From positions 2,383,001 to 2,447,000 of the forward strand of contig NZ_CP083455.1 of assembly GCF_020229735.1 (NCBI RefSeq): DNA of 64,000 bases, in the 5' to 3' direction. The position numbers and the translations under genes were made by a program. The notes below the pieces were generated by a model. It worked only from the letters and a program-made list of their open reading frames with translations. It had not been told where the DNA came from and did no database searches. This document shows positions 44,732 to 56,320 of this stretch, one piece after another. Every line of letters begins with the position of its first letter. Position 1 is the stretch's first letter. This stretch comes from Deinococcus taeanensis (GTDB taxonomy: Bacteria > Deinococcota > Deinococci > Deinococcales > Deinococcaceae).

Positions 44732-44968
44732 TTACAGGCCGAAGTGGACGCGGTTCTTGACGATGAACTCTTCCTCGCCGCCCGGAACGTCCTCTTCAGG
44801 GAAGATGGCGCTGACGGGGCAGGCGGGAACGCACGCGCCGCAGTCGATGCATTCGTCGGGGTGGATCACGAACTGGTCACCGCCGTCATAGATGCATTCC
44901 ACCGGGCAGACCTCGGTGCAGGCCTGGTCCTTGACGCCGATGCAGGGGCTAACGATCACGTGAGGCAT
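44732..44968 (-). CDS. fdxA: 7Fe/8Fe-type ferredoxin
   Basis: A 78-residue soluble electron carrier. First cluster region C-x7-C-x3-CP (PCIGVKDQACTEVCPVECIY) and second DECIDCGACVPACPVSAIF supply the ligands; the missing middle cysteine in the first set fits a [3Fe-4S] plus [4Fe-4S] ferredoxin. The start PHVIVSPC is typical of the family. CATACT (44976-44981) seven bases before ATG 44968 implies a leaderless message; the longer frame to 45004 lies upstream of this box. Confidence 0.94.
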   Translation of the reverse strand: MPHVIVSPCIGVKDQACTEVCPVECIYDGGDQFVIHPDECIDCGACVPACPVSAIFPEEDVPGGEEEFIVKNRVHFGL

Positions 44969-45077
44969 AAGGGACAGTATGCACACCCCGGGGAAGTGGC
45001 GCAAGGGCGAAACTGGACAGCGTTTTTTTCGTTCCCATCGGCAAAACCGAGTGCACGACTCGGAATTGGGACAGGGT

Positions 45078-45869
45078 TCAGGACCGGGCCGGGGCAGCAG
45101 ACAGCTGCCGCTCGGCCAGGGCCAGGTCGGCGTCCTTGTCCACGTCGGTGCCTACGGCCGCGTGCGGCGTGACCAGCGCGCAGGCCTTCACACCGAGCAG
45201 TCCAGACACGCGCTCCTCCAGCTGCCTGACGCTCAGGCGGCCGGTCAGCAGGCGCAGCAGGACGTCCCAGCCGATCAGGCCAGCCAGTCTCAGCGGCGCC
45301 TTGCGCGCGGCGAGCACCTCCCGCAGTCTCGGCAGGAACTGCCCGATCAGGGCGGGGTCCAGAATGAACAGATTCCCGCCGGTAAAGGTGCCGTCCCGCA
45401 GGCGGGCGTAGGTGCGTTTCACGCCCGGGTACGCCGCCTCGCAGATCTCACGGCGCACCACCGGGTACACCAGTCCGGCGTCCAGTGGGGCGCTGTCCAG
45501 CACGTCGCGCACGTCCGCTGCCGTCAGCATGGGCACGTCAGCGGTGACCACCAGCACCCGCTCGCCGGGCGTGAGGCCCAGGCCGCGCAGGGCCTCCACG
45601 CCGGCCTCCAGGTTGCTCAGCAGGGTGCCGTGATCGGTGACGCGCACGTCCACGTGCCCCTCCAGGGTGGGCGTGAGCGGCCCCACGTACGCCACGCGGG
45701 CCACGCGCTCACTGCCGCGCAGCGCCCGCAGGACGTGCAGGGCCATGGGTTCGCCCGCCACGGGAATCAGGGGTTTGACCTTCACGCCGTGCGCCGCCGC
45801 GAAGGGGTCACCGGGGTCACCGCCGCCCAGCACCACGGCGCTCCAGCGCGTCTCTGCCTGCCTGTTCAT
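45078..45869 (-). CDS. MobA-like nucleotidyltransferase
   Basis: A 263-residue NTP-transferase-fold protein: [20 protein letters not shown] at the N terminus replaces the usual LAGGxSxRxG loop, followed by [39 protein letters not shown] (metal-binding Asp) and GGNLFILDP. It likely couples a nucleotide to a small substrate, but it lacks features defining MobA, IspD or GlmU, so the product is unknown. ATG 45869 has TACCCT at 45878-45883 eight bases upstream, located inside the end of the histidine kinase gene, with which it overlaps by 53 bases. Confidence 0.85.
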   Translation of the reverse strand: MNRQAETRWSAVVLGGGDPGDPFAAAHGVKVKPLIPVAGEPMALHVLRALRGSERVARVAYVGPLTPTLEGHVDVRVTDHGTLLSNLEAGVEALRGLGLTPGERVLVVTADVPMLTAADVRDVLDSAPLDAGLVYPVVRREICEAAYPGVKRTYARLRDGTFTGGNLFILDPALIGQFLPRLREVLAARKAPLRLAGLIGWDVLLRLLTGRLSVRQLEERVSGLLGVKACALVTPHAAVGTDVDKDADLALAERQLSAAPARS

Positions 45870-47295
45870 TGCCGCCCAGGGTAGCACCCGCCCGCGCGGC
45901 TCCACCCTCCCCCGGCAGGTGCAGCGCCGCCCGGAACCCCGCGCCGGGCGCACTCTGCAGCGCGAGGGTCCCGCCGTGAAGCTGCGCCACGTGCCGCGCC
46001 AGGGCCAGGCCCAGGCCGTGCCCGCTGAGGCCGGAAGCGTCCGCGGTGCGGCTGGCGTCGGGGCGGTAGAACGCCTCGCCGAGACGCGCCAGGGTGGCTT
46101 CGTCCACGCCGGGCCCGTCATCCTGCACGGTGACGGCCGCGCCGCCGCTCACGGCCCGCACCTGCACGGTGACCGTCGCGCCCGGCGCGTGCCGCACCGC
46201 GTTGGTCGTGAGATTCCAGATGGCCTGCCCCAGCAGCACGCGGTCGCCGGGGACGGTCACGGCCTGCGGGGCGTCGAGGTCCACGTCGGCCAGCGGGTCC
46301 AGTTCGCGCGCGCGGTCCACAGCGTCCGCCGCGAGGTCCCGCAGCGGCACGGGCGCACGCTGCACGGCGGCCGGGTCACGGGCCAGCAGCAGCAGGTGGT
46401 TGGCGAGCGTGGCCAGCCGGGTGATATCCGTGCCGATCTCCTGCAGGTCCGCGCGGTAGCGCGCCGCGTCCCGCTCGCGCGCCAGGGTCCCCTCCACCCG
46501 GGCCGTCAGGGCGGCGAGTGGGGAGCGGAGGTCGTGCGCCGCGGCGCGCAGGAAGCCCTGCTCCCGGTCGCGCGCGTCGGCAAGGTGCGCGTAGCTGCGC
46601 TGCAGGGTCAGGGCCAGCCGGGCGAGTTCGTCGCCGTGCCCGGCCCCGGGCAGGGGGCGGCGCAGGTCGCCGCCCTCGCCCACGGCCCGCGCCGCGCTTT
46701 CCAGGGCGCGCACCGGACGCAGCAGGCGCCCGGCCACCACCCAGCCGACCAGCAGGGACAGCAGCAGGGCCAGCGGCAGCAGCCACGTCAGGGCGCGGGT
46801 GAACGCCTGGCGGGCCTCCCTGAGGGCGCGGGCGTCCACGGCGACCTGCAGCAGCGTTCCGGCGCGCAGGGACCGCACCAGGATCAGGTGCGCGCCGGTG
46901 GCGGTCAGGTACGCACCTGGGCCGGGGCGGAGGTTCAGTGGCACGCCACCGGGAAAGTTGGGGGTCCCGACCGAGGCGAGACCGCCGGACTGCGGCGCCA
47001 CCACTCGCAGATCCACGGTGCGGCGGTCCACGTCGTCGGCAATGCGTTCCAGGTCCGTCTGGGCGATGGTGGTCACACCCAGCAGGGTGCCCAGCAGGTT
47101 CTCATCGGGCCGGGGGCGCAGCAGGCCCTCCACGCGGCCCTGCACGGCCTCCACCACGCTCAGGAGCCGCTGTTCCTGGGCCTGGCGCAGGAAGCCGTTC
47201 ACGCTCCAGTACAGCCCGGCGGCAACCAGCGTCACGGCGAGGCCGGTGGCGAGCGCGGCCCAGAGGGCCAGCTGGGCGCGCAGGGTCAGGCGCAC
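45817..47295 (-). CDS. Sensor histidine kinase
   Basis: A 492-residue membrane kinase: TM near residues 9-29, a periplasmic sensor region, TM near 168-190, HAMP ([18 protein letters not shown]), dimerisation/phosphoacceptor box [14 protein letters not shown] box [11 protein letters not shown]1 QDDGPGVDE and G2 [11 protein letters not shown]. It should phosphorylate the response regulator encoded just upstream. GTG 47295 follows that gene's stop by ten bases. Its last 53 bases overlap the nucleotidyltransferase start in another frame. Confidence 0.93.
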   Translation of the reverse strand: MRLTLRAQLALWAALATGLAVTLVAAGLYWSVNGFLRQAQEQRLLSVVEAVQGRVEGLLRPRPDENLLGTLLGVTTIAQTDLERIADDVDRRTVDLRVVAPQSGGLASVGTPNFPGGVPLNLRPGPGAYLTATGAHLILVRSLRAGTLLQVAVDARALREARQAFTRALTWLLPLALLLSLLVGWVVAGRLLRPVRALESAARAVGEGGDLRRPLPGAGHGDELARLALTLQRSYAHLADARDREQGFLRAAAHDLRSPLAALTARVEGTLARERDAARYRADLQEIGTDITRLATLANHLLLLARDPAAVQRAPVPLRDLAADAVDRARELDPLADVDLDAPQAVTVPGDRVLLGQAIWNLTTNAVRHAPGATVTVQVRAVSGGAAVTVQDDGPGVDEATLARLGEAFYRPDASRTADASGLSGHGLGLALARHVAQLHGGTLALQSAPGAGFRAALHLPGEGGAARAGATLGGNEQAGRDALERRGAGRR

Positions 47296-47305
47296 CGCGG
47301 CCCCG

Positions 47306-47968
47306 TCAGCGTTCCACGCGGTAGCCGCGGCCGCGTTCGGAACTGATGGCTTCGGGCGCCAGTTTGCGCCGCACGTAGCGCACGTACACGTCCACGATCC
47401 GGGCCTCTCCTCCGAATTCCGGTCCCCACACGCGGTCGATCAGGTCCTCACGGGTGAACCAGCGTTCCGGAGACTGCGCCAGCACCTCCAGCAGCGCGTA
47501 CTCGCGGCCGGTCACGGCCACCTCCGCGCCGTCCCAGGTGACTGTGCGGGCCACGGTGTCCAGCGTGCCCCGCCCGCCGGTGAAGGTGACCTGGGGGGCC
47601 GCGCCGCCCCGTTCACGCCGCGCCAGGGCGCGCAGCGTGGCCAGCAGTTCGGGCACCGCGAACGGCTTGACGAGGTACGCGTCGCCGCCGAGATCCAGGC
47701 CTTCGACCCGGTCGGGGAGTTCGCCCCGGGCCGTGAGGAACAGAATGGCGGATTCCACGCCCTGTGAACGCAGCTCCCGCGCGATCTGAAAGCCGTCCAG
47801 GCCGGGCAGCATGACGTCCAGGATAATCAGGGGGTAGTCACCCAGGGCCGCGGCCTCCAGCCCCTCAGGTCCGGTCTGTGCCCAGGTGACGGCGTACCCG
47901 GCCTCGCGCAGCGCACTGACGGTCGGCTGCGCAATCCGGGCATCGTCCTCCACCAGCAGCAGTCTCAT
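47306..47968 (-). CDS. OmpR/PhoB-family response regulator
   Basis: A 220-residue two-component regulator. Receiver domain: acidic pair VEDDARIAQ, phosphorylation site D51 in [15 protein letters not shown], and K in [13 protein letters not shown]; the C-terminal winged helix (about 125-218) contains [20 protein letters not shown] and the recognition helix region [18 protein letters not shown] seven bases before ATG 47968 suggests a leaderless start of the two-gene operon with the kinase. Target genes are not visible. Confidence 0.95.
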   Translation of the reverse strand: MRLLLVEDDARIAQPTVSALREAGYAVTWAQTGPEGLEAAALGDYPLIILDVMLPGLDGFQIARELRSQGVESAILFLTARGELPDRVEGLDLGGDAYLVKPFAVPELLATLRALARRERGGAAPQVTFTGGRGTLDTVARTVTWDGAEVAVTGREYALLEVLAQSPERWFTREDLIDRVWGPEFGGEARIVDVYVRYVRRKLAPEAISSERGRGYRVER

Positions 47969-48002
47969 GACACTCAGTGTAGGTGGGGGGGTTAAAGGGT
48001 CG

Positions 48003-48362
48003 TTAGGTCAGCGCGCGCCACGCGGCCCAGCCCAGCAGGGTTACCAGTGCGGCCGCGGTCACTGCGGCGGCGGGCACCAGCCAGGGCAGGCGGCGCTGCA
48101 CGCTCAGGCTGCGGCGCTGCGCCTGCGCCAGGACGGGAGCGGGCAGGGTGCGGGCCGCCAGAGCCAGCAGGGTGGGCACGATCAGGAGGTCGTCTGCCAC
48201 GCCCAGGACCGGGGTCAGGTCCGGCAGGAGGTCCAGGGGCAGCAGCGCGTACCCCAGCGCCAGCAGGGCCAGGAGTTTCGCGCCGGCCGGGGTGCGGCGG
48301 TCGCCCAGCGCAAACAGCAGGGCCAGCGCGTCGCGCCAGGTGGCTTTCACTCGGGTGATCAC
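48003..48362 (-). CDS. DUF1232 (YkvA-type) membrane protein
   Basis: A 119-residue protein with the DUF1232 core [33 protein letters not shown] (motif LsPiDLiPd; shown across residues about 30-62) and a C-terminal TM. Function unknown. GTG at 48362 is the first start of the frame. It lies 34 bases upstream of the response regulator on the same strand. Confidence 0.86.
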   Translation of the reverse strand: MITRVKATWRDALALLFALGDRRTPAGAKLLALLALGYALLPLDLLPDLTPVLGVADDLLIVPTLLALAARTLPAPVLAQAQRRSLSVQRRLPWLVPAAAVTAAALVTLLGWAAWRALT

Positions 48363-48746
48363 AGCGCTGATACGCGGGGAGGAAGCCCCGGGTTCCGTGC
48401 TAGACTGGTCAGGTCAGCTGTGCCGGTCCTCGGGCCGCGCAGCTCCGGAGGTCAGACGAACAGCCGGCTCGCCCCGCGCGAGTCCACGTGTACCGCAAGG
48501 ACACGTTGCACAGATACGGGAACCCGCACGCAACCCATTGCTACGCCCCGCTCCGCGCGAGGGCCGACGCTGTTGCCTGCTCCGCCCCGTGTCCGCGCCG
48601 CTGATCGCCGGACCCGGGTGGGTTTCCGTTGACCGGTCCCCTGCCTGGTGTGTTACAGTACTTGCTTGGTGACCCGCCGAGCGGGTGCAGCAGGCCAAGG
48701 CCGCCCAGGGCAGCGTTTCTTCGGGCGCGCGGCAGGAGGAAAGACC
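48363..48746. other. Long region upstream of rplU: possible second promoter or small RNA
   Basis: No protein gene is supported. An extended -10-like TGCTAGACT occurs at about 48398-48406 on the plus strand, followed by 220 bases with several possible hairpins, one being ACGTGT/ACACGT around 48487-48507. This could be a distal rplU promoter with a long leader or a small RNA gene; it does not resemble tRNA, RNase P RNA, tmRNA or SRP RNA. Confidence 0.35.
48629..48659 (+). promoter_or_regulatory. Probable rplU-rpmA promoter
   Basis: TTGACC (48629-48634) with TTACAG (48653-48658, 18-base spacer), preceded by TG. Transcription would start near 48666, giving an 80-base leader that contains GCGGGTGCAGCAGGCC and the Shine-Dalgarno before rplU. 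The leader could hold an L21 autoregulatory structure, not demonstrable here. Confidence 0.55.
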
Positions 48747-49049
48747 ATGTTTGCAATCATTCAGACCGGCGGGAAGCAGTACCGCGTGCAGGAAGGCGAC
48801 GTTATCCGCGTCGAGAGCCTGAAGGGCGAAGCGGGCGACAAGCTCGACCTGACCCCCCTCTTCGTGGGTGGCGACAGCGCCTCCTTCGGTGACGCGGCCA
48901 GCAAGTTCACCGTGAACGCCGAAGTCGTCGAGCACGGCCGCGGCGAGAAGATCTACGTGCGCAAGTACAAGAGCGGCGTGCAGTACCGCCGCCGTACCGG
49001 TCACCGCCAGGACTACACCGCCATCAAGATCCTGGGCATCAAGGGCTAA
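48747..49049 (+). CDS. rplU: 50S ribosomal protein L21
   Basis: A 100-residue L21: [18 protein letters not shown] at the N terminus and [19 protein letters not shown] with YTAIKILGI at the C terminus are diagnostic. Binds 23S rRNA in the large subunit. AGGAGGAAAG precedes ATG 48747. Followed 17 bases later by rpmA and then obgE, the standard bacterial gene order. Confidence 0.98.
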   Translation: MFAIIQTGGKQYRVQEGDVIRVESLKGEAGDKLDLTPLFVGGDSASFGDAASKFTVNAEVVEHGRGEKIYVRKYKSGVQYRRRTGHRQDYTAIKILGIKG

Positions 49050-49066
49050 GGGAGGACTGACTTAAC

Positions 49067-49339
49067 ATGGCACACAAGAAAGGCGTAGGTTCGTCCAAGA
49101 ACGGCCGTGACAGCAACCCCAAGTACCTCGGCGTGAAGAAGTTCGGCGGCGAGAAGGTGCTGGCCGGCAACATCCTCGTGCGTCAGCGCGGCACCAAATT
49201 CAAGGCCGGCCCGAACGTGGGCATGGGCCGTGACCACACCCTGTTCGCGCTGGAAAACGGGCAGGTCGTGTTCACGAACCGTGGCGCGAAGGGCCGCTTC
49301 ATCAGCATCGAAGTGCCCACCGAAACCGCCGCCGACTGA
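49067..49339 (+). CDS. rpmA: 50S ribosomal protein L27
   Basis: A 90-residue L27: [20 protein letters not shown] directly after Met, so there is no cleavable N-terminal extension as in Firmicutes. The flexible N terminus reaches the peptidyl-transferase centre. GGGAGG lies upstream of the ATG. A hairpin just after the stop separates it from obgE. Confidence 0.98.
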   Translation: MAHKKGVGSSKNGRDSNPKYLGVKKFGGEKVLAGNILVRQRGTKFKAGPNVGMGRDHTLFALENGQVVFTNRGAKGRFISIEVPTETAAD

Positions 49340-49355
49340 GGTCGCGGCAGCCCAG

Positions 49356-49386
49356 GAACGCCGGTCCCCCAGGGGAACCGGCGTTC
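49356..49386 (+). terminator. Hairpin after rpmA
   Basis: GAACGCCGGT (49356-49365) pairs with ACCGGCGTTC (49377-49386); CCCC/GGGG extends the stem with one bulge and a three-base loop. It probably ends the ribosomal protein transcript, leaving obgE to its own promoter. Confidence 0.68.
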
Positions 49387-49436
49387 TGCGCTGACCGGCA
49401 AAGGTGCGCGTGCTGCTCCCGGGGCGCACCGGACTG

Positions 49437-49507
49437 ATAGACTGGTGTGTGTTGCGGCCTGACCGCCGCGCCCGCCCCACGGGGCAAGGGTCCGCGTGCG
49501 GTCAGGC
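49437..49507 (+). promoter_or_regulatory. Candidate obgE promoter and leader dyad
   Basis: TAGACT at 49437-49442 is a likely -10 box. The following leader holds a perfect 10-base inverted repeat, GCCTGACCGC (49457-49466) with GCGGTCAGGC (49498-49507), with a 31-base loop, ending about 45 bases before the GTG start. It may be a protein-binding or RNA-structure control element. Confidence 0.42.
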
Positions 49508-49552
49508 TGCGTTCGCGTTGACCGCGCGTGCGGGCAGCGTAAAGGAGTGATC

Positions 49553-50890
49553 GTGGCGTTTCGTGATGTTCTGAATATCGAGGTGGCCGCCGGGAACGGC
49601 GGGGACGGCAGCATGTCCTTCCACCGGGCGAAGTACATGGAAAAAGGCGGCCCGGACGGCGGGCACGGTGGGCGCGGGGGCAGCATCATCCTGCGCGCCA
49701 TTGAAGGCGTCGAGAGTCTGGAGCGGCTGGTGGGCCGCCGCAAGTTCAAAGCCCCGAACGGCGCGTACGGCGAGGGCCGGCTGCGTCAGGGCTCAGACGG
49801 TGAGGACATCTACATCGACGTGCCGGTCGGCACCACCGCGTTCGATGAGGACAGCGGGAAGGTCATTGCGGACCTGGTGCGCGTCGGGCAGGAGAAGGTC
49901 ATCGCACGCGGCGGCTTCGGCGGGCGCGGCAACAGCACCTTCACCAGCAGCACCCGGCAGGCCCCGCGGTTCGCCGAACTCGGCACGCCCGGCCAGAAAC
50001 GCCGCGTCCGCCTGGAACTGCGCCTGATTGCGGACGTGGGCCTCGTAGGGTACCCGAATGCCGGGAAGAGCAGCCTGCTGGCCGCGCTGTCCCGCGCGAA
50101 CCCCGCCATCGCGGACTACCCGTTCACGACCCTCTCCCCCATTCTGGGTGTCGTGGACCGCATGGACGCCAACGGCACGTCCGTGGACGAACGCTTCACG
50201 CTGGCCGACATTCCCGGCATCATCGAGGGCGCCAGCGAAGGCAAGGGCCTGGGCCTGGAGTTCCTGCGGCACATCAGCCGCACGCGCCTGCTGGTGTACG
50301 TCCTGGACGTGACCCGCAACCCGGTGGAGGAGCTGCGGCAGCTGCAGGCCGAGCTGCGCGCCTACGACCCCACCCTGCTGGACCAGGTGGCCCTGATCGC
50401 CCTGAACAAGGTGGAGCTGACCGACGAGGACCTCGCCGTAATGGTGGAAGATGAACTCGCGCAGTTCGGCCTGCCGGTCGTGCAGGTCAGCGCCAAGGGT
50501 GGTCAGGGCCTTGCAGCGCTGCGTGAAGCCGTCTTCCAGCTGCTGCCCGACCGGGAACTCTGGGCGCAGACGCACGCGCTGGACATCGAATCCGATGACG
50601 TGCGTGAGGAGCCGCTGCGCATCGAATTCCGCATTGATCCGGCCGCCAGGGGCGTGGGCATCATCAACGACGGCCAGCCTGAACGGGTCTGGTCCGTGCA
50701 CGGCGGGGGCTTCGAGGAACGCATCGTGCGCTTTGCCCGCTACCTGGAGGACGCCGCGGAGTACCTGGGCAACCTCTTCAAGCGTCAGGGGCTGTACAAC
50801 GCCCTGAAACGCGCCGGGGCACGCGAGGGCGACACCGTGGAGATCGGCACGTTCCGTTTCGAGTACTTCGACGACGAGGACAACCGCTAA
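49553..50890 (+). CDS. obgE: GTPase Obg/CgtA
   Basis: A 445-residue ribosome-associated GTPase involved in 50S maturation and stress control. The glycine-rich Obg fold (about 1-158, [28 protein letters not shown]) is followed by the G domain with G1 GYPNAGKSS, switch YPFTTLSP, G3 [17 protein letters not shown] and G4 NKVEL, and a C-terminal OCT domain ([17 protein letters not shown] onward). GTG 49553 is preceded by AAAGGAG (49541-49547) and begins the Obg fold properly; the in-frame ATG 49496 lies within the leader dyad. Confidence 0.96.
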   Translation: MAFRDVLNIEVAAGNGGDGSMSFHRAKYMEKGGPDGGHGGRGGSIILRAIEGVESLERLVGRRKFKAPNGAYGEGRLRQGSDGEDIYIDVPVGTTAFDEDSGKVIADLVRVGQEKVIARGGFGGRGNSTFTSSTRQAPRFAELGTPGQKRRVRLELRLIADVGLVGYPNAGKSSLLAALSRANPAIADYPFTTLSPILGVVDRMDANGTSVDERFTLADIPGIIEGASEGKGLGLEFLRHISRTRLLVYVLDVTRNPVEELRQLQAELRAYDPTLLDQVALIALNKVELTDEDLAVMVEDELAQFGLPVVQVSAKGGQGLAALREAVFQLLPDRELWAQTHALDIESDDVREEPLRIEFRIDPAARGVGIINDGQPERVWSVHGGGFEERIVRFARYLEDAAEYLGNLFKRQGLYNALKRAGAREGDTVEIGTFRFEYFDDEDNR

Positions 50891-50899
50891 GCACGTCAG

Positions 50900-50933
50900 C
50901 AGGGGGGCCACGCCAGCTGGCGTGGCCCCCCTG
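50900..50933. terminator. Hairpin after obgE
   Basis: Perfect 15-bp stem (50900-50914 with 50919-50933) closed by AGCT, nine bases past the obgE stop and just before the end of the convergent DUF3105 gene. Very stable and probably bidirectional. Confidence 0.78.
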
Positions 50934-50941
50934 GTCTGAAT

Positions 50942-51433
50942 TCAGCGGGTCTCGCCGTACGCGCCGCTGCACGACGCGCCGCGTTCAGGCGCCGTGGCAC
51001 CCTGCTCGTACTTGTCCAGGAACGCCTTCAGGCGGCTGTCGTCGGCCTGATCCACTTTCAGCTGCGCGCCCCAGGCGCTCGCGGCCACCGGGGTGTCCAG
51101 TCCCTCGTAGGGGCTGAGCAGGGTGTACGGGCGGCCTTCCACAAGCTTGCGCAGGGTCGCCACCTGGGCGGCGTCCAGGTTCGGGCGGTACGTGATCCAC
51201 ACGGCCCCGTGCTCCAGGCTGTGCACGGCGTACTCGTTGTACAGAGGGCGGTCGTACACGCCGCAGTTCTGCCACGTGGCGTTGTGCGGCCCGCCGGCGG
51301 GCGGCGTCTCGGCGTAGATCAGCGAACCGCTGCGGTGATCCCCGGCCGGGTACGTGAAGGTCTTGACGCCCTCAATACCCTGGGAGCCGCAGGCGGTCAG
51401 GACGAGCAGAAGCAGGGGCAGCGCGCGTGTCAT
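50942..51433 (-). CDS. DUF3105-family lipoprotein
   Basis: A 163-residue protein with a lipoprotein signal ([13 protein letters not shown], Cys near residue 15) and a DUF3105 domain: [41 protein letters not shown] and [17 protein letters not shown]. The conserved histidines and the two cysteines (NCGVY and the C-terminal SCSG) may form a metal site or disulfide. Function unknown; located at the outer face of the membrane. Confidence 0.9.
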   Translation of the reverse strand: MTRALPLLLLVLTACGSQGIEGVKTFTYPAGDHRSGSLIYAETPPAGGPHNATWQNCGVYDRPLYNEYAVHSLEHGAVWITYRPNLDAAQVATLRKLVEGRPYTLLSPYEGLDTPVAASAWGAQLKVDQADDSRLKAFLDKYEQGATAPERGASCSGAYGETR

Positions 51434-51489
51434 TGAACGTCAGAGTAACGGGTACGCGTGAAAACGCCCAGGGGCACCCGGCCCCCACC

Positions 51490-52950
<1,461 letters not shown>

Positions 52951-53042
52951 AGGGCAGTCTAGGCGCCCACGCTGCTGCGCCCGCCTTTAGGTGCTCTTCA
53001 GCTTCCCGGTGGGCCGGGTGGGGTGGGGTGTACGTTCAGGCC

Positions 53043-53495
53043 ATGACGCAGCACACCGCAAGCGGTTTCCAGCGCATCCTGGTCGGCATGGATTTCTCCG
53101 CGTCCTCCCGCGCGGCCCTGCAGGCGGCCCGCACGCGCTTTCCAGGCGCGACGCTGTGCCTGGTGCACGTCACCGACGCCCGCGTGACCGCTGCACCGGA
53201 CCTGATGGGCGGCGTGACGCCCGCCATGCCGGACCCGGCGCTGCTTCACACCATGGAGAACGCCGACGCCAGCCGGATGGACCGCGAAGCGCAGCCTGGC
53301 GAGGACACCATGCAACTGGTCGGGGACCCCGTCACCGGCATCCTGGACGCCGCGCGCACCTGGGGGGCGGACCTGATCGTGGTCGGCACGCATGCCCAGG
53401 GCATGCTGGAACACTTCTTCCTCGGGAGCACCGCCGAGAAGATCGTGGCGCGCAGTCCTCTTCCGGTGCTGACCGTCCGGGCGGGGTCGCAGTGA
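53043..53495 (+). CDS. Universal stress protein (UspA family)
   Basis: A 150-residue Usp with [19 protein letters not shown] at the N terminus and the ATP-type signature [23 protein letters not shown] (G-2x-G-9x-G-S/T pattern) followed by SPLPVLTVR. Likely binds ATP and modulates stress survival. TACGTT (53031-53036) six bases before ATG 53043 marks a leaderless start. It overlaps ldh by GTGA, so both are cotranscribed. Confidence 0.93.
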   Translation: MTQHTASGFQRILVGMDFSASSRAALQAARTRFPGATLCLVHVTDARVTAAPDLMGGVTPAMPDPALLHTMENADASRMDREAQPGEDTMQLVGDPVTGILDAARTWGADLIVVGTHAQGMLEHFFLGSTAEKIVARSPLPVLTVRAGSQ

Positions 53496-54406
53496 AGGTT
53501 GGGGTGGTCGGCGCCGGCCTGGTCGGCGCGACCGCCGCGTACGCCCTGACCCTGCGCGGCTCGTGCAGTGAACTGGTCCTTACCGATGTGGACGAGAGCC
53601 GCGCCCGCGCCGAGGCGCAGGACATCGCGCACGCGGCGCCGGTCAGTCACGGCACCCGCGTGTGCAGCGGCCCGCTGGAGGACCTGCGAGGCAGCGCCGT
53701 GGTGATCGTCGCGGCCGGCGCCAGCCAGAAGCCGGGCGAAACCCGCCTGGACCTCCTGCAGAAGAACGCCGCGATTTTCCGCGACCTGATTCCCCGCGTT
53801 GCCCAGGCCGCACCGGACGCGGCGCTGCTGATCGCCACCAACCCCGTGGACCTCCTGACCGACCTGAGCGTAAACCTCGCGCCGGCCCAGCCGGTCATCG
53901 GGTCGGGCACCGTGCTGGACTCCGCGCGGTTCCGGCACCTGATCGCCGCCCATACCGGCGTGGACGCCACGCACGTGCACGGCTACGTGCTTGGTGAGCA
54001 CGGTGACAGCGAGGTGATCGCCTGGAGCACCGCAACCGTGGCGGGCCTGCCCGTCGAGGCGTTCATGAACGCCCGCGGCCGGCCCTGGACACCTGAGATC
54101 CGCGCGCAGATCGAACAGGACACACGTGAGGCCGCCGCGCAGATCATCGGAGGCAAACGCGCCACGTACTACGGCATCGGCGCGTCACTCGCCCGGATTA
54201 CGGAACGCATTCTCGGCGACCGCCGGGCTGTCCTGACCGTCAGCGCCCCCACGCCGGACTTCGGGATCAGTCTGTCCGTGCCGCGTGTCCTCGGCCGGGC
54301 CGGGGTGCTCGACACGGTCCTCCCGGCCCTGACGGGCGCGGAGCGTGACGCCCTGGAGCGCAGTGCGCAGGTGCTCAGGGACGCCCGGGCGCAGCTGCAG
54401 GGGTAG
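53492..54406 (+). CDS. ldh: L-lactate dehydrogenase
   Basis: A 304-residue NAD-dependent dehydrogenase for pyruvate/L-lactate. Rossmann motif [35 protein letters not shown] with the substrate loop Arg, [12 protein letters not shown], and catalytic His in LGEHGDSEV; the Q (not R) at the specificity loop position (ASQKPGETR) indicates lactate rather than malate. GTG 53492 overlaps the universal stress protein stop, starting exactly at the Rossmann strand. The last 32 bases overlap the end of the convergent LptA-like gene. Confidence 0.94.
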   Translation: MKVGVVGAGLVGATAAYALTLRGSCSELVLTDVDESRARAEAQDIAHAAPVSHGTRVCSGPLEDLRGSAVVIVAAGASQKPGETRLDLLQKNAAIFRDLIPRVAQAAPDAALLIATNPVDLLTDLSVNLAPAQPVIGSGTVLDSARFRHLIAAHTGVDATHVHGYVLGEHGDSEVIAWSTATVAGLPVEAFMNARGRPWTPEIRAQIEQDTREAAAQIIGGKRATYYGIGASLARITERILGDRRAVLTVSAPTPDFGISLSVPRVLGRAGVLDTVLPALTGAERDALERSAQVLRDARAQLQG

Positions 54407-55388
54407 GCGCGGCGGGCGGGTCACCGTCCATGAATTCCCCCGTGATGGTGCCGCCCTCGCCCTTCACGGCGTAGACCTCGTTGCGTTCCAGGTCATACAC
54501 AATCAGCCCGGCGCGCAGCGTGTCATTTCCCTTCACGCTGCGCGCCGGCTCCTCGGCCGTGCCGTACAGCCGCGCCACGTTGCGGGTGTCGTCGTACTCC
54601 ACGCGCGCCGCCTCGCTGACCCGTCCGCCTGCCGAGTTCAGGACCACGTTGCCCACCAGGGTGGTCTTCTCGTCGTCCACACTCACCTCAATCCGGTCAC
54701 TCTTGCCGGTCAGGGGGTCGGTGTCGCTGCTCCGCCGGAACACGATCGGACCGTCAATGCGGGCCACACCGTCCGAACTGTCGTACACCAGTTTCTGGCC
54801 CTTCAGTTCGGTGCGGCCCTGCGTGACCAGGACCGTGTCCGGCGCCGCCTGCGGCGCGGCCTCCACGGCGCAGCGACTCAGGCGGTCCGTTTTTCCTTCC
54901 GGCGCTTCGTCCAGAAACCTGGCGGTGCCGCCACTGGCCTCCACCCGGCCGTCACTGCCCTCCTGGCCGTCCCTGGGCGGCAGTTGCGTCACGACGGCCA
55001 GGGGCACGCGGATCACGTTCTTGTCGATGGTGAGCCGCACCCCGCCGACGCCTGCCTCACTGAACACCGCGAGGGTTGGCGTGTTCTCCGGCTCACCGTC
55101 CTGGGGCGTGCAGATCGCGAAGATGCCCGTCTCATCACTCGTGCCGGACTTGACGATCACGATTCGCCGCTCAACGCCGTCCTTCTCGCTGCGGCGCACC
55201 AGTTCCAGACTTGACTGCTCCGCCTCCGCTCCGGCCGGGGCGTCATCCGGGGCAGGCGAGGTGGCTGGCGCCGGCGTGACCTGCGCAGCAGGCCCGGTCT
55301 GCGCCAGCGCCCACACGAAGGGCGCCCCCCCGCCGAGCAGCAGGGCCAGGGTCAGGCGCGCAGCAACGGTCCAGCGGGAGGGCAGCAT
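54375..55388 (-). CDS. OstA/LptA-like envelope protein (second of two)
   Basis: A 337-residue secreted protein: signal sequence (about 1-30), a Pro/Ala linker ([14 protein letters not shown]), a domain of uncertain type with two Cys ([18 protein letters not shown]), and a C-terminal LptA/OstA-type beta-jellyroll pattern ([49 protein letters not shown]). It is probably periplasmic and multimerises edge to edge as LptA does. Third gene of an LptC-LptA-LptA-like operon; tail overlaps ldh. Confidence 0.78.
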   Translation of the reverse strand: MLPSRWTVAARLTLALLLGGGAPFVWALAQTGPAAQVTPAPATSPAPDDAPAGAEAEQSSLELVRRSEKDGVERRIVIVKSGTSDETGIFAICTPQDGEPENTPTLAVFSEAGVGGVRLTIDKNVIRVPLAVVTQLPPRDGQEGSDGRVEASGGTARFLDEAPEGKTDRLSRCAVEAAPQAAPDTVLVTQGRTELKGQKLVYDSSDGVARIDGPIVFRRSSDTDPLTGKSDRIEVSVDDEKTTLVGNVVLNSAGGRVSEAARVEYDDTRNVARLYGTAEEPARSVKGNDTLRAGLIVYDLERNEVYAVKGEGGTITGEFMDGDPPAAPTPAAAPGRP

Positions 55389-55397
55389 GCGAGGAGT

Positions 55398-56288
55398 TTA
55401 CTTCTCGCGGGTGAGCCGGAACTGATCGGTGGGGATCTTGTACGCCGCGTTCAGGGCGCGCACCCGCGCCAGATCAGTGCGCTGCTCCAGGTACCCGCTG
55501 GCGGGAGCCTTGACCGTCACGCGGCTCTTGCTGTCCACGCTCACGGCGTTGCCCACCACGTACGCCACGTTCTTCCGGTCGTCGTAGTACACGGCGTCCC
55601 CGGTGGTGGTGGTCGTGCCCTGGACGAGCTTCACGCCGCCGCGGACGTACAGCGTCTTGCTTTTCGTCAGGGCGCGCACCTCCTGACCGGTGATGATCAG
55701 CTCTTTCTGGCCGCTCTTCGCGGCGCGCGTCAGGCTGGGGGTGCCGGTCAGGAGCGCCAGCTCACGCTTCTCGTCGAAGATGAGTTTGTCGGCCTTGCCG
55801 CTCTGCGCGCCGTTGGAGAGGGTGACGTTCCCCGTGCTGGTGGACTCGTCGTTGTCCACGTCCAGGCTCATGGTGGCGGCCCTGATGGTGACCGTGTCCC
55901 CGTCTGCCTTGTTCTCCGGAACGAACGTGGCGCTTGCACTGCCGTTCAGGACGCCCTGCCCGGTGCTCTCGTCGTAGGCAAGGCTGCTGCCGGTCGCACT
56001 CAGACGCCCGCGGTCGACCTTCACGTTCCCGGTGAAATTCGCGGTGCGTCTGCCCTTGGCCTCGATCAACGGGGTGCCCTTCGGGGCGGCGAGAACCGCC
56101 TGTGCCGCCTCAATGTTCAGGGTGCTGACCCTGGCCTTGACCGGGTTGCCCACGAACGTCAGCGGGCCGTTGCGCACGTCGCCGCGCGGGCCGCCTTCAA
56201 TGGTGATCAGGCGTTTGCCGGCGTCAGTCTGCGCGAGCACGGGGGCGGTCAGGGCCAGCAGGACCAGCAGGGAAGTCGTCTTGTTCAT
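55398..56288 (-). CDS. OstA/LptA-like envelope protein (first of two)
   Basis: A 296-residue protein with signal peptide (about 1-19, ending VLA-QT) and LptA/OstA-type repeats: [21 protein letters not shown] with [24 protein letters not shown] with [14 protein letters not shown], and [19 protein letters not shown]. In LPS-containing bacteria LptA carries lipopolysaccharide across the periplasm; here it more likely moves another lipid or assembles an outer-envelope component. AAGGAG lies five bases before the ATG. Middle gene of the operon. Confidence 0.82.
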   Translation of the reverse strand: MNKTTSLLVLLALTAPVLAQTDAGKRLITIEGGPRGDVRNGPLTFVGNPVKARVSTLNIEAAQAVLAAPKGTPLIEAKGRRTANFTGNVKVDRGRLSATGSSLAYDESTGQGVLNGSASATFVPENKADGDTVTIRAATMSLDVDNDESTSTGNVTLSNGAQSGKADKLIFDEKRELALLTGTPSLTRAAKSGQKELIITGQEVRALTKSKTLYVRGGVKLVQGTTTTTGDAVYYDDRKNVAYVVGNAVSVDSKSRVTVKAPASGYLEQRTDLARVRALNAAYKIPTDQFRLTREK

Positions 56289-56320
56289 GGGGTCTCCTTG
56301 GGGTGCAGGTGGGTGGCGGC

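Noticed and set aside
48400..48640. tRNA, tmRNA, RNase P RNA or SRP RNA upstream of rplU
   Set aside because: No T-arm GTTCGA-type sequence, CCA end, or core motifs of these RNAs were found.
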